From: Treponema sp.
GTDB lineage: Bacteria; Spirochaetota; Spirochaetia; Treponematales; Breznakiellaceae
Assembly (NCBI GenBank): GCA_031257595.1
Contig: JAIROH010000097.1
Location: 1 to 7,191, forward strand
Length of the DNA: 7,191 nt
Reading direction: 5' to 3'
The notes under the pieces were generated by a model. It searched no databases and was not told the DNA's origin. It saw nothing but the letters and a program-made list of their open reading frames with translations. Numbering within the stretch: the stretch's first letter is position 1; each line of letters opens with the position of its first letter. Both the position numbers and the translations under genes were made by a program. This document shows, piece by piece, positions 5,597 to 7,191 of the stretch.

Positions 5597-6610
5597 ATGG
5601 TAAGCATCAAGGATATTGCAAGACAGGTCGGAATGTCCCCATCCACCGTTTCCAGGGTTGTCAACGGAAAAAAACACGTCAATTCGGCCAAACGGGAACA
5701 GATCCTCAAGCTTATTGAAAAAACAGGATACGTTCCCAACAAGGCCGCCCGGAGCATGGTACTCAAGCGGAGTTCCACCGTGGGCATTGTGATCCCCGAT
5801 ACGTTTAACATTTTCCAGCGTGAACTGTTTTCGATAATCGAGCGGAACCTTGAATCATTCGGCTACTATACGCTGTTCTTTTTTGTAAAATTCGAAGACC
5901 TTAGCGAAGAAAGCTGCCTGAACAAACTCAAGGGTGAAAAGCCCGACGGGATTATCATGATTCACGAGGTAAAAAACGCGGCGTTCTACGACTACCTTGC
6001 CGCCGCCGGAATTCCCGTCGTAACCTCCACGTTTAACTATCCGGGCATTTTTTCGATCCACGTTAACGAAGAACAGGCGTCAATGGAAGCGGTGAATCAT
6101 CTGCTGCAGCTTGGGCACAAAAAAGTCATGATGATTTCGGGCGACGGCTTTACGTTCGGCAGGCAGCGGGCGGACGGCTTTTTCCAGGCCCTTGCCGCCG
6201 CCGACATTCCCTGGGTAGACGACCGGGTTGTGTTTGTCCGCCACTATACGGCGGAATTCGGCATGTACGGCATGAGGGAGCTTCTTTTGCGGAACGGCGC
6301 GGGCAGGGATTTTACCGCCCTGTTTGCCGCCACCGACGAACTTGCCATAGGGGCCGTCAGGGCGCTCAGGGACGAAGGCATACGGGTCCCGGAGGACGTT
6401 TCCGTTGTCGGTTTTGACGACATCGACATTTCAAATTACATTACCCCCCGGCTTACCACAATCCGCCAGCCGATCAAGGAGATCGGCGAACAGACCGCCC
6501 TGGCGATGCACCGTTTTATCACCCGCGGGGACATCCCCGGTTCCGGCAAAGAACAGATACTTCCCCACAGGCTTATTATCAGGGAATCGACGGCGGCGTT
6601 GGCGAAATAA
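5597..6610 (+). CDS. LacI-family transcriptional regulator, likely repressor of the locus
   Basis: DNA-binding repressor with a sugar-sensing domain; 337 residues, the normal size for LacI/PurR proteins. The N-terminal helix-turn-helix is SIKDIARQVGMSPSTVSRVV (3-22), followed by NGKKHVN and the hinge helix NKAARSMVLKR (48-58). The residue that wedges into the central CpG of the operator, Leu54 in PurR, is Met54 here. The effector domain runs from SSTVGIVIPD (59-68) to the end, with GFDD (272-275) and TTIRQP (287-292), both family hallmarks. The start ATG is preceded by GGGGAAGGAC. It lies 51 nt after the dehydrogenase gene and is probably cotranscribed with it. The CpG-centred palindromes at 749-760 and 562-571 are likely binding sites. 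The inducer is presumably the transported compound or its oxidation product. Confidence 0.93.
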   Translation: MVSIKDIARQVGMSPSTVSRVVNGKKHVNSAKREQILKLIEKTGYVPNKAARSMVLKRSSTVGIVIPDTFNIFQRELFSIIERNLESFGYYTLFFFVKFEDLSEESCLNKLKGEKPDGIIMIHEVKNAAFYDYLAAAGIPVVTSTFNYPGIFSIHVNEEQASMEAVNHLLQLGHKKVMMISGDGFTFGRQRADGFFQALAAADIPWVDDRVVFVRHYTAEFGMYGMRELLLRNGAGRDFTALFAATDELAIGAVRALRDEGIRVPEDVSVVGFDDIDISNYITPRLTTIRQPIKEIGEQTALAMHRFITRGDIPGSGKEQILPHRLIIRESTAALAK

Positions 6611-6629
6611 ACCTCCTTAGCCGCGGGCG

Positions 6630-6658
6630 TTGAAATCCGCTTCCAAAAGTCCTATACT
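6630..6658 (+). promoter_or_regulatory. Promoter of the Uma2-family gene
   Basis: TTGAAA (6630-6635), a 17-bp spacer and TATACT (6653-6658) form a good housekeeping promoter. The predicted start near 6665 leaves a leader of only about 10 nt before the ATG at 6675. That leader contains GGAG (6665-6668). The gene therefore appears to be transcribed separately from the LacI gene upstream. Confidence 0.65.
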
Positions 6659-6674
6659 GTGGACGGAGTGTATC

Positions 6675-7191
6675 ATGCCCCTGGCTAAAGAAAACCCTTA
6701 TTACACGTATGCCGATTATCTTGAATGGGATGAAGGCGAACACTATGAGATCATAGACGGCGAAGCCTATATGATGGCGCCTCCTTTTCGGATTCACCAG
6801 GAGATCAGCGGAAATTTTTATTATGTTTTGCGCTCTTGTCTGAAAGATAAACCCTGCAAGGTCTATGCCGCTCCCTTTTCCGTCCGGCTTTTTCCCGCCG
6901 AGGACAAAAGCGACGATACGGTGGTGGAACCGGACATTACCGTGGTCTGCGATCCTTCCAAACTGGACGAGCGGGGCTGTAACGGCGCGCCGGATCTGAT
7001 AATCGAAATTGTGTCCCCTTCCACCGGCCGCTATGACAGGATCGTCAAATTCAACAAATACCGGGAAGCGGGAGTTCGGGAATACTGGATCGTCGACCCG
7101 GAACACAAAGATGTTTTTGTGTATGTACTGAAAAACGGCGAATATACGGCGGTAAACTATGCCGATACCGAGACCGTTCCGGTAACGGTTT
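6675..7191 (+). CDS. Uma2-family protein (DUF820, PD-(D/E)XK nuclease-like), C-terminus beyond the window
   Basis: The first 172 residues are present, most of a usual Uma2 protein of around 190-200 residues, and the reading frame is open at the window end. Family landmarks in order are YTYADYLEWDEGEHYEIIDG (10-29), an aromatic/hydrophobic stretch, VEPDITVV (84-91), GAPDLIIEIVSPST (104-117), DRIVKFNKYREAGVREYWIV (121-140) and DPE. Asp107, Glu111 and Lys125 lie in the conserved core and are plausible PD-(D/E)XK active-site residues. The start is supported by GGAG 6 nt before the ATG. Uma2 proteins are expanded in cyanobacteria and some spirochaetes, often as accessory genes near mobile elements. 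Their biological role is poorly known and nuclease activity is a fold-based prediction. Nothing ties this gene to the sugar locus. Confidence 0.88.
   Translation, partial: MPLAKENPYYTYADYLEWDEGEHYEIIDGEAYMMAPPFRIHQEISGNFYYVLRSCLKDKPCKVYAAPFSVRLFPAEDKSDDTVVEPDITVVCDPSKLDERGCNGAPDLIIEIVSPSTGRYDRIVKFNKYREAGVREYWIVDPEHKDVFVYVLKNGEYTAVNYADTETVPVTV

Noticed and set aside
4502..5677. Long minus-strand open frame (391 codons) opposite the dehydrogenase gene
   Set aside because: The plus-strand frame carries an intact GxGxxG, EKP and DxxxH set. The antisense translation has low-complexity Arg/Gly/His-rich content typical of a shadow frame.

Overview
The window reads as a piece of a bacterial chromosome carrying one complete carbohydrate-uptake locus between two accessory genes. 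It most resembles a spirochaete, perhaps a Treponema-like gut or free-living species. This is inference from three things: the substrate-binding lipoprotein has a relaxed, spirochaete-style lipobox (A-G-G-C), an Uma2-family gene lies at the right edge, and a PIN-type toxin-antitoxin pair lies at the left edge. No rRNA, tRNA, CRISPR array or insertion sequence is visible.

Left edge (1-390, minus strand): an AT-rich toxin-antitoxin pair. A small antitoxin-like gene overlaps by 4 bases a PIN-domain (VapC-like) toxin that runs off the window. Positions 390-812 are the divergent, non-coding control region. It holds two strong hairpins, two AAACGTTT-centred palindromes and a near-consensus promoter.

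Centre (813-4333, plus strand): a three-gene CUT2-type ABC importer in the order lipoprotein substrate-binding protein, double-ATPase, permease. A promoter (TTGACA, 16 bp, TATATT) precedes it, with a LacI-family operator over the predicted transcription start. A 12-bp inverted repeat lies between the binding-protein gene and the ATPase gene. A complex terminator-like hairpin follows the permease.

Right centre (4532-6610, plus strand): a Gfo/Idh/MocA dehydrogenase close to inositol 2-dehydrogenase (IolG), then a LacI-family regulator. The simplest model is that the importer brings in a cyclitol (myo-inositol or a derivative) or a related sugar, the dehydrogenase oxidises it, and the regulator represses the transporter promoter through the AAACGTTT operator until an inducer binds. 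The substrate is inferred, because the ATPase and permease look MglA/MglC-like while the binding protein and dehydrogenase point to inositol-type compounds.

Right edge (6630-7191): an Uma2-family PD-(D/E)XK nuclease-like gene with its own good promoter and a very short leader, cut by the window end. I see no clearly novel defence or mobile system. The points most worth following are the two-operator control region, the RNA structures around the transporter genes and the dehydrogenase/transporter pairing.
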